Below, piece by piece: positions 14,697 to 22,896 of a DNA stretch of 35,603 nt (position 1 is its first letter; the number at the start of each line of letters is the position of its first letter). The stretch is taken from contig CAMCFO010000028.1 of assembly GCA_945874155.1 (NCBI GenBank), positions 1 through 35,603 of the forward strand, written 5' to 3'. The DNA is from an uncultured Bacteroidales bacterium. GTDB taxonomy: Bacteria > Bacteroidota > Bacteroidia > Bacteroidales > UBA932. The notes under the pieces are model-generated. The model was not told where the DNA came from, did not search any database, and saw only the letters and a program-made list of their open reading frames with translations. The translations under genes were made by a program, and so were the position numbers.

Positions 14697-15533
14697 ATGG
14701 AAATCAAAGCAGCTGACGTAATGAAATTGCGTCAAATGACAGGAGCAGGTATGATGGACTGCAAGAAGGCTCTCATCGAGGCTGAAGGCGACTACAATCG
14801 CGCACAGGAAATCATCCGCGAAAAAGGCAAACTTGTTGCAGCAAAACGCGCAGACAGGGAGACCACCGAAGGTGCAGTGCTCGCACGCATCGACGGACAG
14901 AAGGCTATCCTCGTGTGCCTCGGCTGTGAAACCGACTTCGTTTCCAAGAATGCTGAATTCCAGGCTCTTGCAAACTCCATAGCTGACGCGGCAATTGCAG
15001 CTTACCCTGCAGACAAGGACGCTCTTATGTCCGTGGTTCTTGCAGATGGCAGAACCGTTGAGGCAGCCGTTACTGAGCAGACTGGAAAGACCGGTGAGAA
15101 GCACGTGGTTGCTTACTACTCACCAATTTCCGCAGCTTTCGCAGCTTCTTATATCCACCACAACGGCAAAGTGGCTGCTGTAGTGGGCTTCAGCAAGGAA
15201 GTGAGTGCAGATGTTGCAAGGGGAATCGCAATCCAGGTTGCGACTATGAACCCGGTTTCTGTATCCGACAAGGATTGCCCTGCTGAGGTTGTAGAGAAGG
15301 AAATCCAGATCTACAAGGAGCAGATGAAGGAAGATCCTAAGATGGCCGGTAAGCCTGAAGCTATGCTCGAGCAGATTGCAAAGGGCAAACTTGGCAAATT
15401 CTTCAAGGAGAACACTCTTCTTGAGCAGGTTTACCAGATGGGCGACGGCAAGCAGCTCGTAAAAGAAGTGCTCGCTGCTTCCGACAAGGATGCCCAGATC
15501 CTCGGATTCCGCAGATTCTCCCTCGCTGACTAA
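14697..15533 (+). CDS. tsf: Translation elongation factor Ts
   Basis: The nucleotide exchange factor for EF-Tu. The 278-aa protein opens with a UBA-like domain ending in the signature LRQMTGAGMMDCKKAL (residues 12-27) and has the TDFVSKN motif near residue 81. The core domains follow, with QVATMNPVSVS and the late segment KGKLGKFFKENTLLEQ. It is the last gene of the operon, and a strong terminator follows within 25 bp. Confidence 0.98.
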   Translation: MEIKAADVMKLRQMTGAGMMDCKKALIEAEGDYNRAQEIIREKGKLVAAKRADRETTEGAVLARIDGQKAILVCLGCETDFVSKNAEFQALANSIADAAIAAYPADKDALMSVVLADGRTVEAAVTEQTGKTGEKHVVAYYSPISAAFAASYIHHNGKVAAVVGFSKEVSADVARGIAIQVATMNPVSVSDKDCPAEVVEKEIQIYKEQMKEDPKMAGKPEAMLEQIAKGKLGKFFKENTLLEQVYQMGDGKQLVKEVLAASDKDAQILGFRRFSLAD

Positions 15534-15555
15534 GTCTCAGAATAGAGTTGAATTG

Positions 15556-15586
15556 ACCCGCAGGTGTTCCGCCTGCGGGTTTTTTG
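15556..15586 (+). terminator. Terminator of the rplM-tsf operon
   Basis: Stem CCCGCAGG (15557-15564) with CCTGCGGG (15572-15579), a 7-nt loop and six or more T. It ends the ribosomal-protein transcript. Confidence 0.95.
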
Positions 15587-15604
15587 TGGTCATAGACTTT
15601 TTTC

Positions 15605-15635
15605 TTTGTTTTTTGCCCGCATATTCATATCTTTG
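15605..15635 (+). promoter_or_regulatory. Promoter of nfeD-SPFH
   Basis: TTTG at 15605-15608, a 19-nt spacer and TATCTTTG at 15628-15635 match the Bacteroidota consensus exactly. The start codon is 25 nt after the -7 box, so the leader is short. Confidence 0.8.
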
Positions 15636-15660
15636 AGCGATTTTGTAAAATTTTCAAGAA

Positions 15661-16125
15661 ATGGACCTTTGGTTAATTTGGATGCTTGCAGCACTGCTGC
15701 TTTTTCTGATTGAAATTTTCACTCCGGGATTTGCCGTGGCCTGCCTTTCAATAGGCTGTCTCTGCAGTTGTGTCCTGGCAGCCATAGCCCCGGCGACTCT
15801 TAACTGGCAGATTGCCCTTTTTGTCGTGGCTTCATTGCTGGCCTTTCTTTTTGTGCGTCCTTTTGCACTCAAAGTTCTGTCCAAAAGGGCTGAGCGCAAG
15901 GGTCAATACAAGTCCAATATGGAGAGTCTCATAGGTCGCACAGCCACGGTCATCGAAGAAATTCCTGCCGAAGATGCAGGTCGCGTCAAGGTGGACGGGG
16001 ACGAATGGCAGGCAGTGCTCTCGAGGGAAAATGACGATATCCGCCCACGAGAAAATATTCCTGTCGGGGCCAAGGTGGTCATCGTATCTTACGACAGTAT
16101 AATTCTAACAGTTAAACCTGAATAA
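15661..16125 (+). CDS. NfeD-family membrane protein
   Basis: A short (154 aa) NfeD-type protein, the partner usually encoded next to stomatin/SPFH proteins. It has two to three membrane segments in residues 4-75 (LWLIWMLAALLLFLIEIFTPGFA at the start) and then a soluble C-terminal OB-fold domain of about 65 residues (LIGRTATVIEEI, VKVDGDEWQAV, IPVGAKVVIV). It lacks the ClpP-like serine protease domain of long NfeD proteins. It is followed 4 bp later by the SPFH gene. The pair is thought to organise membrane microdomains or support membrane protein quality control; the exact role is unknown. Confidence 0.88.
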   Translation: MDLWLIWMLAALLLFLIEIFTPGFAVACLSIGCLCSCVLAAIAPATLNWQIALFVVASLLAFLFVRPFALKVLSKRAERKGQYKSNMESLIGRTATVIEEIPAEDAGRVKVDGDEWQAVLSRENDDIRPRENIPVGAKVVIVSYDSIILTVKPE

Positions 16126-16129
16126 AGTT

Positions 16130-17113
16130 ATGTCAGCCGGAACAATTGTTTTGATTGTAATTGCTGCTATAGTAGTAATTTACATCATTCGCGGAATCAA
16201 GATTATTCCGCAGTCGGAAACGAGGGTGGTTGAAAGGCTCGGAAAATTCGACCGTGTCCTTTCCCCAGGCATCCAGATCATCTGGCCAATCATAGACAAG
16301 GCCAAAGTCGTGACCTCCCGCAAGGTGGTGTCCTCTGCATTCGGTGGCGAGCCGATAGTAAAGATATCTTCAACCTCAGTAATTGACCTGAGAGAGCAGG
16401 TGTATGATTTTCCGAAGCAGACCGTGATTACCAAGGACAATGTCAGCACCCAGATCAATGCCCTTCTGTATTTCCAGATTGTGGATGCGAAGAAGTCCGT
16501 CTATGAAATCGACAATCTGCCTAACGCAATAGAGAAACTCACCCAGACCACTTTGCGTAATGTCATAGGTGAACTCGAATTGGATGAGACCCTCACCTCC
16601 CGCGACACCATCAATTCCAAGCTCCGTGCAGTACTGGACGATGCCACCAACAAATGGGGTGTGAAAGTGAACCGTGTCGAGCTTCAGGATATTACACCTC
16701 CTGACAGCGTCCGCGAGTCTATGGAAATGCAGATGCAGGCTGAGCGTATGAGACGTGCCGAAATCCTCCGTGCAGAAGGTGAAAAGAAATCCGCTATCCT
16801 CAAGTCGGAGGGAGACAAGGAGTCCGAAATCAACAACGCCCAGGCCGAGAAGACCGCCCAGATTCTGCGTGCAGAAGGTGAGGCTCAGGCTAAGGTGCTC
16901 CAGGCTCAGGCTGAGGCCGACGCCATTCGTCTGGTTGCAGAGGCCGTTGCGTCAGCAAAGACAGATCCTGCTGCATATATGCTGGCTGTCAAATACATAG
17001 ACACTCTCAAGGAAATGGTCAGCGGCAAGGACAACAAGACCGTTTACCTCCCTTACGAAGCATCCAATATGCTCTCTTCTTTGGGCAGTATCAAGGATAT
17101 TTTCCAAAAATAG
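16130..17113 (+). CDS. SPFH/Band 7 (stomatin-like) membrane protein
   Basis: A 327-aa protein of the QmcA/slipin type. It has one N-terminal membrane anchor (residues 4-20), followed by the Band 7 domain from about 25 to 190 (IIPQSETRVVERLGKFDRVLSPG, then RDTINSKLRAVLDDAT and GVKVNRVELQDI). A long Ala/Glu-rich coiled coil follows at about 195-275, with repeated ILRAEGE/ILKSEGD units, and a C-terminal region ends in LPYEASNMLSSLGSIKDIF. It would form oligomeric membrane rings with the upstream NfeD protein. The stop codon is 1 bp from the convergent truA stop, with no visible terminator. Confidence 0.92.
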   Translation: MSAGTIVLIVIAAIVVIYIIRGIKIIPQSETRVVERLGKFDRVLSPGIQIIWPIIDKAKVVTSRKVVSSAFGGEPIVKISSTSVIDLREQVYDFPKQTVITKDNVSTQINALLYFQIVDAKKSVYEIDNLPNAIEKLTQTTLRNVIGELELDETLTSRDTINSKLRAVLDDATNKWGVKVNRVELQDITPPDSVRESMEMQMQAERMRRAEILRAEGEKKSAILKSEGDKESEINNAQAEKTAQILRAEGEAQAKVLQAQAEADAIRLVAEAVASAKTDPAAYMLAVKYIDTLKEMVSGKDNKTVYLPYEASNMLSSLGSIKDIFQK

Positions 17114-17114
17114 C

Positions 17115-17912
17115 TTAGTAATCCACTTTGGAAAGAAACAGCGCGAAGCCGGGGACAGACTCTCCGGCTTCGCTGCGTTTGCCCCGCCGTATGATTTCCG
17201 CCACTTCCTCCGGCTCAATCCTGCCCCGTCCCACATCCACCATAGTTCCAACGATGGCCCTTACCATATTCCGGAGAAATCTGTCCGCACTGATGGTGAA
17301 AACCATATAGTGCCCGTCATCGGGATAGCCGGTCATTCCGATATGCGAAGGTGTCCATCTTTCCCAGCCGGCCTTGCGGACTGTGCATATACTGGTTTTG
17401 TTGTTCCCTCCCACTTTCTCAAAGCAGCTGAAATCGTGTTCCCCGAGGAGAAAACCGCAAGAGCGGTTCATCTTGTCCATATCCAGAGGCCAGACGCAGC
17501 GCCAGGAAAGGTTCTCTATGAAAGGGTCCTTTGCACGGTGGATAAAATAGCGGTAAGTCCGTTCCCTGGCAGAAAATCTCGCGTGGAGGGGACGGGGCGT
17601 ATCAGCCAGGCTTTCAAAAGATTTTTCAGGAGTTATGTCGTGGATTACTATATCTTTACGCAGGATGGCATTGATTTTGTGCAACAGGTCTGGCTTTGCC
17701 ATCGGAAACGGCTCAGGCAAATCGAAGTGACAGACATAGTTCACGGCATTTACCCCGGCATCAGTTCTGCCTGCACCGACAGTTTCGACAGGAGCAGAGG
17801 CAAGTATCCCCAGGGCCCGTTCCAATTCGCCCTGGACGGTGGTTGCATTGTGCTGTTTCTGCCAGCCGCTGAGCGCTTTTCCGCAATATGACAAGGTGGC
17901 GATATATCTCAT
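17115..17912 (-). CDS. truA: tRNA pseudouridine synthase A
   Basis: Makes pseudouridine at tRNA positions 38-40. The 265-aa protein starts at the ATG at 17912; the open frame to 18041 runs into moxR and is rejected. MRYIATLSYCGKALSGWQKQ is the typical N-terminus, and the catalytic Asp51 lies in GAGRTDAGVNA. ARFSARERTYRYFI and FTISADRFLRNMVRAIVGTM are further family blocks. It is divergent from moxR by 37 bp and shares that gap for its promoter (TAACTTTG at 17937-17930, minus). Confidence 0.96.
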   Translation of the reverse strand: MRYIATLSYCGKALSGWQKQHNATTVQGELERALGILASAPVETVGAGRTDAGVNAVNYVCHFDLPEPFPMAKPDLLHKINAILRKDIVIHDITPEKSFESLADTPRPLHARFSARERTYRYFIHRAKDPFIENLSWRCVWPLDMDKMNRSCGFLLGEHDFSCFEKVGGNNKTSICTVRKAGWERWTPSHIGMTGYPDDGHYMVFTISADRFLRNMVRAIVGTMVDVGRGRIEPEEVAEIIRRGKRSEAGESVPGFALFLSKVDY

Positions 17913-17929
17913 AGAATTCAAATTTGAGA

Positions 17930-17937
17930 CAAAGTTA
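17930..17937 (-). promoter_or_regulatory. -7 box for truA
   Basis: TAACTTTG on the minus strand, 17 bp upstream of the truA ATG, inside the 37-bp truA/moxR gap. No -33 TTTG at the right distance. I found no convincing box for moxR itself in this gap. Confidence 0.4.
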
Positions 17938-17949
17938 AAAATAATTATA

Positions 17950-18942
17950 ATGGACAGTGTAAATATCAAAGAACTGAACGACCGCATCCAGAGGGAAAGT
18001 TCCTTTGTGGACATCCTTTCGATGGAGATGAACAAAGTCATCGTCGGTCAGAAACAGTTGGTGGAGAACCTTCTCATCGGCCTCCTTGCCAACGGACACA
18101 TCCTTCTCGAAGGTGTACCGGGACTTGCCAAAACATTGGCTATCAACACTCTCGCTTCTGCTGTGGGCGGTAAATTCAGCCGCATCCAGTTCACTCCGGA
18201 CCTGCTTCCTGCCGATGTGCTCGGTACAATGATCTACTCTCAGAAGTCAGAGCAGTTCCAGATTCGCAGAGGTCCGGTCTTCGCCAATTTCGTGCTTGCG
18301 GACGAGATTAACCGTTCTCCGGCCAAGGTGCAGTCAGCCTTGCTCGAGGCTATGCAGGAAAGACAGGTGACCATAGGTGACGAGACTTTCCGTCTTCCTG
18401 AGCCTTTCCTTGTGATGGCAACCCAGAACCCTATCGAGCAGGAGGGTACTTACCCGCTTCCTGAGGCGCAGCTGGACCGTTTTATGCTCAAGGTCGTGGT
18501 AAGCTATCCTAAGAAGGAGGAGGAGAAACTCATTCTCCGTATGAACAATTCCGGAGAGTTCCCGAAGGCCTCCCTGGTGCTCAAGCCGGAGGATATCATC
18601 AGGGCCCGCGAGATTGTGCGTGAGGTATATATGGATGAGAAAATCGAGCGTTATATCGTGGACCTCGTATATGCCACAAGGACACCTGCAGAATATGGAC
18701 TTGCTGACCTCTCCGGCCTGATTGCATACGGTGCATCTCCTCGTGCCAGCATCTCCCTCGCAGCTGCATCAAAGGCCTATGCTTTCATCAAGAGGCGCGG
18801 CTATGTGATTCCGGAGGACGTGAGGGCGGTCTGCCACGAAGTACTCCGTCACAGGATAGGGCTGACCTACGAGGCTGAGGCGGAAAATGTCACCACTGAT
18901 GCCATTATCGACAAGATTGTGAACTTTGTGGAAGTTCCTTAG
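17950..18942 (+). CDS. moxR: MoxR-family AAA+ ATPase of the Bat operon
   Basis: A 330-aa AAA+ ATPase, presumed chaperone for the VWA-domain proteins encoded after it. Walker A GVPGLAKT is at 55-62, Walker B VLADEINRSPAK has Asp118/Glu119, sensor 1 lies in ATQNPIEQEGTYPLPEAQLDRF (conserved MoxR block near 160-180), and the C-terminal lid holds PRASISL. The ATG at 17950 is chosen because the longer frame from 17839 would run back through the start of divergent truA. First gene of a seven-gene run on the + strand; the DUF58 gene follows after 13 bp. Confidence 0.95.
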   Translation: MDSVNIKELNDRIQRESSFVDILSMEMNKVIVGQKQLVENLLIGLLANGHILLEGVPGLAKTLAINTLASAVGGKFSRIQFTPDLLPADVLGTMIYSQKSEQFQIRRGPVFANFVLADEINRSPAKVQSALLEAMQERQVTIGDETFRLPEPFLVMATQNPIEQEGTYPLPEAQLDRFMLKVVVSYPKKEEEKLILRMNNSGEFPKASLVLKPEDIIRAREIVREVYMDEKIERYIVDLVYATRTPAEYGLADLSGLIAYGASPRASISLAAASKAYAFIKRRGYVIPEDVRAVCHEVLRHRIGLTYEAEAENVTTDAIIDKIVNFVEVP

Positions 18943-18955
18943 TAGATTTTGTGCA

Positions 18956-19846
18956 ATGGCAGAATTGAATGAAACCGACCTTCTCAAAAAGGTCAGAAAA
19001 ATAGAAATCAAGACCAAGGCTCTCTCGCACCAGATTTTTGCGGGAGAGTATCACTCTGCCTTCAAGGGCCGAGGTATGGCTTTCAGCGAAGTCAGGGAGT
19101 ACCAGTGGGGGGATGATGTCCGGAATATGGACTGGAATGTAACCGCCCGTCTTCGTGCGCCTTATGTTAAGGTGTTCGAGGAGGAGAGGGAATTGACGGT
19201 CGTGCTCCTGATAGATGTCAGCCGTTCCGGACTCTTCGGTACCAGAGGTATGGTGAAAAGGGATATGATTGCTGAAATCGCGGCAGTGCTTTCATTCTCA
19301 GCCATAATCAACAACGACAAGGTGGGTGCTCTTTTCTTCAGCGACAAGGTGGAGAAGTTCATCCCTCCGAAAAAGGGCCGTTCTCACCTGCTCCACATCA
19401 TAAGGGAGGTGCTTGAATATGAACCCCAGTCCACGGGCACCGATCTTTCCGAAGCTCTGCGCTATCTCACCAATGCCTTGAAGAAGCGCTGCAACGCATT
19501 TGTGCTTTCAGATCTCATAGATGCGGATGCCGATGCGAATCCCCGTTACGAAGAGGCGATAAAGGTGGCCGCCAACCGTCACGACATATCTGTGGTTGAG
19601 GTCTATGACCCCCTTGAGCGGGAAATCCCGAATGTGGGTCTTCTGAACATCAAGGACTCGGAAACGGGAAAGACAGCCTGGGTGGACACCGGGAGCAGAA
19701 AGGTGAGGGAGGCTTATGGAGCCTGGTTCGCGTCCTTGCGGGCCAATGAAGACAAACTCCTGTCCAAATACAATATCGACAGGGTGAAAGTGGCTGTTGA
19801 TGAAGATTATGTGAAAGCCCTGATGATGCTATTCAGCCAAAGGTAA
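18956..19846 (+). CDS. DUF58 protein (VWA-like) of the Bat operon
   Basis: A 296-aa cytoplasmic protein, started at the ATG at 18956, which gives a typical N-terminus, rather than at an earlier ATG inside moxR. The DUF58 signature is clear: FKGRGMAFSEVREYQWGDDV followed by MDWN..AR and KVFEEERELTV. A VWA-like fold follows with LLIDVSRSGLFG, a DxSxS-type metal site, and FVLSDLID later. DUF58 proteins almost always sit next to MoxR and are thought to be their clients or adaptors. It is separated by 6 bp from the next gene. Confidence 0.93.
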   Translation: MAELNETDLLKKVRKIEIKTKALSHQIFAGEYHSAFKGRGMAFSEVREYQWGDDVRNMDWNVTARLRAPYVKVFEEERELTVVLLIDVSRSGLFGTRGMVKRDMIAEIAAVLSFSAIINNDKVGALFFSDKVEKFIPPKKGRSHLLHIIREVLEYEPQSTGTDLSEALRYLTNALKKRCNAFVLSDLIDADADANPRYEEAIKVAANRHDISVVEVYDPLEREIPNVGLLNIKDSETGKTAWVDTGSRKVREAYGAWFASLRANEDKLLSKYNIDRVKVAVDEDYVKALMMLFSQR

Positions 19847-19852
19847 AGCGAT

Positions 19853-20836
19853 ATGAAGAAATTCCTGACAATATTGGCTGCGGCTTTTGCCTGTCTGTCT
19901 CTGTCTGCGCAGACTCCGTTTCTGGAGCAGTTGCAGAAAAGGGACAGCATACTCATAGCCGACCAGCTGCTCTACGGGGTCCTGTTCGAGAAGGTGCCGG
20001 AAGGAACGGGGATAGCCCTTCCGGAACTGAAGGACACGGCTTCGGTGAGGATAGTCCGGCCGTGGGCCTGCGACACCCTAAAAGTTTATAAACCGGGTAA
20101 GGAATCCCCTGTGACCAGATACGACATCAAGGTGGGGGCTGTCCTGACTGCTTTCGACCAGGGTGAATATGTATTGCCTCAACTCCCCGTAATCAGGCAG
20201 TTTCCCGGGGAGGAACCGGACACTCTGCTGCTTGAGAGTCTGAAGTTTGAAGTCAAGACTATGCCTGTGGACACTACTTCCTTCACTCCCCACGACATCA
20301 AGGATGTGGTGCGTTACCCGGTCACTTTTATGGAAGTGCTGCCGTATCTGCTGATTGGATTGCTCTCCGCCGGTCTTATAGCCCTGATCGTCTTTTTGAT
20401 TATCCGTTTCAGGAAAAAGGCCTCCGGTGAATCCCAGGTGAAGGAACCTGCCCATATTACCGCCCTGAGGAAACTCGAAGAATACCGTGGCAATAAGTTT
20501 TGGGCTCCGGACAAGCAGAAACTTTTCTGGTCCGGGGTGACTGATGTGCTGAGGGAGTATATCGCCTCCCGTTATGGTATAGGTGCAATGGAGATGACAA
20601 CAGCCGAGATTTTCAGGGAACTCAAGCCTCAGTTTGAGAAGGAGGACGTGGAGAAGAAGGTGCTTGTGGATGAGATAGAGAATATGTTTGTAACCGCCGA
20701 TTTCGTCAAGTTCGCAAAACACGCCGCATCGGAGCAGGAGAATGCTTCCGTCTTGCCCCTTGCCGTGAAATTCGTGACTTCAACTTACGAGTCTGACATT
20801 GAAAATGAGACGGTTGCCCAAAAGAAGGAGGAATAG
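19853..20836 (+). CDS. Bat operon membrane protein, single-pass, unknown function
   Basis: 327 aa. A Sec signal peptide (residues 1-20, ending LSLSAQ) is followed by an extracytoplasmic domain of about 140 residues with a BatD-like beta-rich look, and a membrane segment at 163-185. A cytoplasmic domain of about 140 residues contains ALRKLEEYRGNKFW, VLREYIASRYGIGAMEMTTAEI and NMFVTADFVKFAKH. The last part resembles the C-terminal cytoplasmic segments of BatD and of DUF4381-type proteins, where a similar helix pattern follows the membrane span. It regularly lies between DUF58 and batA in Bacteroidota. Its role is not established. batA follows directly, with a GGAGG ribosome-binding site at 20827-20831 inside this gene's end. 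Confidence 0.8.
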   Translation: MKKFLTILAAAFACLSLSAQTPFLEQLQKRDSILIADQLLYGVLFEKVPEGTGIALPELKDTASVRIVRPWACDTLKVYKPGKESPVTRYDIKVGAVLTAFDQGEYVLPQLPVIRQFPGEEPDTLLLESLKFEVKTMPVDTTSFTPHDIKDVVRYPVTFMEVLPYLLIGLLSAGLIALIVFLIIRFRKKASGESQVKEPAHITALRKLEEYRGNKFWAPDKQKLFWSGVTDVLREYIASRYGIGAMEMTTAEIFRELKPQFEKEDVEKKVLVDEIENMFVTADFVKFAKHAASEQENASVLPLAVKFVTSTYESDIENETVAQKKEE

Positions 20837-20838
20837 TG

Positions 20839-21822
20839 ATGTTTTTTGAATATCCGCATCTTTTGTGGCTGCTCGTCATTCCGGGCCTTCTTGCAGTGCT
20901 CTATGTCTTGAGAGAACTGCTCGGCCGGACTCCCCATCTGAGGGTGTCCACTTCCGTTCCTTTTCTAGCCGGAGGACATTCAGTGATGGAATATGTCCGC
21001 CACTTGCCTTTCCTGCTCAGAACACTCGCTCTGGTGATGATTGTCATAGCCATAGCCCGTCCCCGCTCTTCGGAACAGATGGAAAAAGTGGACACCGAGG
21101 GTATTGACATAGTCCTGGCTATGGACGTTTCCACTTCAATGCTCGCCCGCGACTTTGCCCCGGACCGTATCAATGCCGCCAAGGACATAGCAATTGAATT
21201 CATATCCCAGAGGCCTTCCGACAGAATGGGAATTGTCGTTTTCGCCGGGGAATCCTTCACCCAGTGTCCGCTTACCACCGACAGGGCAACACTCATCAAC
21301 CTTATGAAGGAGGTGAACACCGATTTGCTGGAGGACGGAACGGCGATAGGTAACGGATTGGCCACTGCTGTAGCCCGTATGAAGGACTCCGATGCCAAGA
21401 GCCGCGTTGTGATACTGCTCACCGACGGAGTGAACAACTGCGGCGAGATTGCTCCTGAAACCGCGGCCGAGATAGCCAAGACCTACGGTGTGAGAGTCTA
21501 TACCATAGGCGTAGGTGCAAACGGGACGGCCCCTTATCCGGTGATGACCCCTTGGGGAGTCCAGATGCAGAATGTGAAGGTGGAAATTGATGAAAAGCTG
21601 CTCTCAGAGGTGGCTGCCACCACCGGAGGACGCTATTTCAGGGCTACGGACAACACCAAACTTGCTGAAATTTACGCCGAAATCAATAAAATGGAAAAGG
21701 CCCGCACGACCATAGACAGTTTCCCGGTCTATAAGGAGCTTTTCGGCACCTACGCTCTCATAGCCCTCGCGGCCCTGCTGCTGGAGTTCCTGATTAAGCT
21801 GTTTTTGCGTCGTCTGCCATAG
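20839..21822 (+). CDS. batA: BatA, VWA-domain membrane protein
   Basis: 327 aa starting at the ATG at 20839, preceded by AAGGAGG; a GTG three bases earlier overlaps the upstream stop and is also possible. Membrane segments lie near residues 8-25 and 57-74, followed by a von Willebrand A domain with the MIDAS motif DVSTS (Asp96, Ser98, Ser100), a threonine in PLTTDRA and LLTDGVNNCG. A final membrane segment lies at the C-terminus. Bat proteins were first linked to aerotolerance in Bacteroides fragilis; their biochemistry is still unclear. BatA and BatB are paralogues and probably form a membrane complex. Confidence 0.93.
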   Translation: MFFEYPHLLWLLVIPGLLAVLYVLRELLGRTPHLRVSTSVPFLAGGHSVMEYVRHLPFLLRTLALVMIVIAIARPRSSEQMEKVDTEGIDIVLAMDVSTSMLARDFAPDRINAAKDIAIEFISQRPSDRMGIVVFAGESFTQCPLTTDRATLINLMKEVNTDLLEDGTAIGNGLATAVARMKDSDAKSRVVILLTDGVNNCGEIAPETAAEIAKTYGVRVYTIGVGANGTAPYPVMTPWGVQMQNVKVEIDEKLLSEVAATTGGRYFRATDNTKLAEIYAEINKMEKARTTIDSFPVYKELFGTYALIALAALLLEFLIKLFLRRLP

Positions 21823-21847
21823 GCCATTTTCATAAAATTTGAAGATT

Positions 21848-22855
21848 ATGCTGTATTTTGCTGATATACAATATCTCTGGCTGCTCCTGCTGGTTCCGCT
21901 TTTTCCGGTGGCCTATGCCATATTTCGGAAAATGCGCCGCAGCAGAATGGAAAAATTGGGAGATAAGGCCTTGATGGAGAGACTGATGCCTTCCTGGTCC
22001 CGTTCAAGGGGATGGTGGCAGGTGTCGCTCTTCAGCCTCGGTTTTGCTTTCTTCGTAATCGGACTTTCCCGGCCCCTGATTGGAGCCAAGCTCAAGGAAC
22101 ACGAGACCAAGGGTGCGGAAGTGGTGATTGCCCTTGACGTTTCCAACTCGATGCTGGCCCAGGATTATTCCCCGAACCGTCTGGAAAGAGCCAAATTGGC
22201 AATAGCCAGGATTGTGGACAAACTCCGGGATGACAGAATCGGGCTGGTGGTGTTTGCGGGAGGTGCCTATGTGCAATTGCCGGTGACCACAGACTATGTA
22301 TCCGCCAAAATGTTTCTCAATTCCATTTCCACCGAGTCGGTCCCGGTACAGGGAACTGCTCTCGGGGAGGCTATCAACACCTCGGCCCGTTCATTCAGTG
22401 CCCAGAGCGAAAAAAGCCGTGCCATCATAGTGATAACCGATGGAGAGAATCACGAGGACGACCCTGTGGGGGCTGCCAAGAATGCCGCTGAAATGGGGAT
22501 AAGGGTTTTTACCATTGGCGTAGGTTCACCTGAGGGCAAGCCGATTCCGCTCAAGGAAGGGGGACTGCTGAAGGACAGAAATGGAGAAATAGTTGTAACC
22601 CGGCTGGATGAGGATATATTGAAACAGGTAGCAGAAGTCGGTGGTGGCGCCTATGTGCGTGCCGGCAACAGCGAATTCGGATTGAACCCCATCATCGATG
22701 AGATACGGAAAATGGAATCCGAAAAGTTCAATTCAGTAGTCTTTGAGGAATATGACGAACAGTATATGTATTTCTTTGCCATAGCCTTGGCTTTCTTTGT
22801 GCTTGAGGGACTGATAGGACAAAGAAAGAGCAGGATAAGACTGTTCGGCAAATGA
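21848..22855 (+). CDS. batB: BatB, VWA-domain membrane protein
   Basis: 335 aa starting at the ATG at 21848 (a TTG three codons earlier is less likely). Same design as BatA: membrane segments near residues 8-25 and 58-75, a VWA domain with MIDAS motif DVSNS (Asp97, Ser99, Ser101), PVTTDYV and VITDGENHED, and a last membrane helix (YFFAIALAFFVLEGL). It lies 25 bp after batA and 41 bp before batC. The paired VWA proteins with intact metal sites imply metal-dependent protein contacts on the periplasmic or cytoplasmic face. Confidence 0.93.
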   Translation: MLYFADIQYLWLLLLVPLFPVAYAIFRKMRRSRMEKLGDKALMERLMPSWSRSRGWWQVSLFSLGFAFFVIGLSRPLIGAKLKEHETKGAEVVIALDVSNSMLAQDYSPNRLERAKLAIARIVDKLRDDRIGLVVFAGGAYVQLPVTTDYVSAKMFLNSISTESVPVQGTALGEAINTSARSFSAQSEKSRAIIVITDGENHEDDPVGAAKNAAEMGIRVFTIGVGSPEGKPIPLKEGGLLKDRNGEIVVTRLDEDILKQVAEVGGGAYVRAGNSEFGLNPIIDEIRKMESEKFNSVVFEEYDEQYMYFFAIALAFFVLEGLIGQRKSRIRLFGK

Positions 22856-22896
22856 TTGTGGACTTTTTGTAAATGACCGCCTATAATTGTGAAGGT

